Origin: Bacteroidota bacterium
Lineage (GTDB): Bacteria; Bacteroidota; Bacteroidia; Bacteroidales; VadinHA17
Direction: 5' to 3'
Length of the DNA stretch: 5,838 nucleotides
Assembly: GCA_021816545.1 (NCBI GenBank)
Contig: JAKAXP010000153.1
Span: 1-5,838, forward strand
The notes under the pieces were generated by a model that worked only from the letters and a program-made list of their open reading frames with translations, was not told where the DNA came from and ran no database searches. Position numbers and translations under genes: made by a program. How positions within the stretch are numbered: the stretch's first letter is position 1; every line of letters starts with the position of its first letter. Shown here piece by piece: positions 5,301 to 5,838 of this stretch.

Positions 5301-5838
5301 ATGCATAAACTTTTATTGCTTGGAGATGAGGCCATTGCACAGGCTGCCCTGGATGCGGGCATGAGTGGTATGTATGCCTATCCCGGAACTCCATCAACCG
5401 AGATAATGGAGTATATCCAGGCTTCGCCGCAGGCAGCTGCTGACGGTGTGCACCGGGAGTGGTCATCAAACGAGAAGACTGCAATGGAGGCAGCCCTTGG
5501 TATGTCTTATGCCGGAAAGAGGGCTATGGTTGCAATGAAACATGTGGGGTTGAATGTTGCTGCAGATGCTTTCATCAATTCTGCTGTGACCGGTGTCAAC
5601 GGCGGTCTTGTTGTTGTTGCAGCAGATGACCCCTCGATGCACTCATCGCAGAATGAGCAGGACTCCCGGTTTTACGGCAAGTTTGCCCTTGTGCCGGTTT
5701 TGGAACCCCGCAATCAGCAGGAGGCCTATGACATGATCTTTGACGCCTTTGCCCTGTCAGAGAAGTACAGGCTCCCGGTGCTGTTCCGGATCACAACAAG
5801 GCTGGCCCATTCCCGCTCAGCTGTAGCCAGAAAGGAAA
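5301..5838 (+). CDS. iorA: Indolepyruvate:ferredoxin oxidoreductase alpha subunit, N-terminal part; 3' end outside window
   Basis: An uninterrupted frame runs from ATG at 5301 to the right edge, giving 179 whole codons with no stop. Family motifs are clear: YPGTPSTE (27-34), EWSSNEKTAMEAA (53-65) with conserved Glu58, MKHVGLNVAAD (79-89), and ADDPSMHSSQNEQDSR (108-123). These match the N-terminal pyruvate:ferredoxin oxidoreductase-type domain (PF01855) of IorA. The C-terminal thiamine-diphosphate domain and the ferredoxin-type Fe-S clusters, usual in a protein of about 530-600 residues, would lie beyond the window. With the IorB subunit, the enzyme oxidatively decarboxylates aryl pyruvates from aromatic amino acids to aryl-acetyl-CoA, passing electrons to ferredoxin in the cytoplasm. 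It is oxygen-sensitive in known cases, which suggests anaerobic metabolism. iorB would be expected downstream but cannot be seen. The start is supported by the homologous N-terminus (LLLGDEAIAQAALDAG) directly after the ATG. Confidence 0.93.
   Translation, partial: MHKLLLLGDEAIAQAALDAGMSGMYAYPGTPSTEIMEYIQASPQAAADGVHREWSSNEKTAMEAALGMSYAGKRAMVAMKHVGLNVAADAFINSAVTGVNGGLVVVAADDPSMHSSQNEQDSRFYGKFALVPVLEPRNQQEAYDMIFDAFALSEKYRLPVLFRITTRLAHSRSAVARKE

Noticed and set aside
1..5838. Mobile elements, CRISPR arrays, tRNA or rRNA genes, phage or defence genes
   Set aside because: No transposase or integrase frames, terminal inverted repeats, regularly spaced repeats or cloverleaf-like sequences were seen on either strand. 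The gaps between genes are 36, 4, 45 and 117 bp, leaving little unexplained DNA.

Overview
The window looks like chromosomal DNA of a member of the Bacteroidota, probably an anaerobic or facultative one in the Bacteroidales/Marinilabiliales range. Four things point there. There is a TonB-dependent outer-membrane receptor with an N-terminal carboxypeptidase-like regulatory domain. A TonB-like protein has the C-terminal domain style common in that phylum. Most genes lack Shine-Dalgarno sequences, and one -7 box matches TAnnTTTG. Finally, there is the start of an indolepyruvate:ferredoxin oxidoreductase gene, typical of anaerobic amino-acid metabolism. Base composition looks roughly half G+C by eye and does not change sharply, so nothing suggests a recent insertion.

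Layout, left to right. (1) The 3' end of a serine hydrolase gene (PF00144, beta-lactamase/PBP-like) enters from the left edge on the + strand and ends at 530. (2) A complete SRAP-family (YedK/HMCES-like) abasic-site DNA-protein crosslinking protein follows at 567-1289 (+). It starts at a GTG that places the catalytic cysteine at position 2. (3) On the - strand, converging on it with only 4 bp between stop codons, is a three-gene unit read from 5183 down to 1294. It encodes a secreted carboxypeptidase-regulatory-like small protein (TTG start), an 807-residue TonB-dependent receptor whose ATG overlaps the previous stop codon by one base (TGATG), and a TonB-like energy transducer. (4) After a 117-bp AT-rich divergent intergenic region, iorA starts at 5301 (+) and runs off the right edge. 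It has no stop in the window.

How the genes may work together. The three-gene unit reads as an outer-membrane uptake module with its own energy transducer. The receptor would bind an unknown ligand at the surface, and the TonB-like protein would carry proton-motive-force energy to its plug. The first gene product resembles the N-terminal part of such a receptor, without plug or barrel, and may be an accessory periplasmic factor. No SusD partner, no ExbB/ExbD and no dedicated regulator lie in the window, so the substrate cannot be named. The SRAP gene and the serine hydrolase gene are functionally unrelated to this unit.

I found no tRNA, rRNA, CRISPR array, insertion sequence or phage gene. 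I see no convincing new biological system. The most unusual details are a perfect AAGGAGGT ribosome-binding site that is mis-spaced for tonB but ideal for a 13-codon ORF overlapping the tonB start, and the receptor-N-terminus-like small protein leading the unit.
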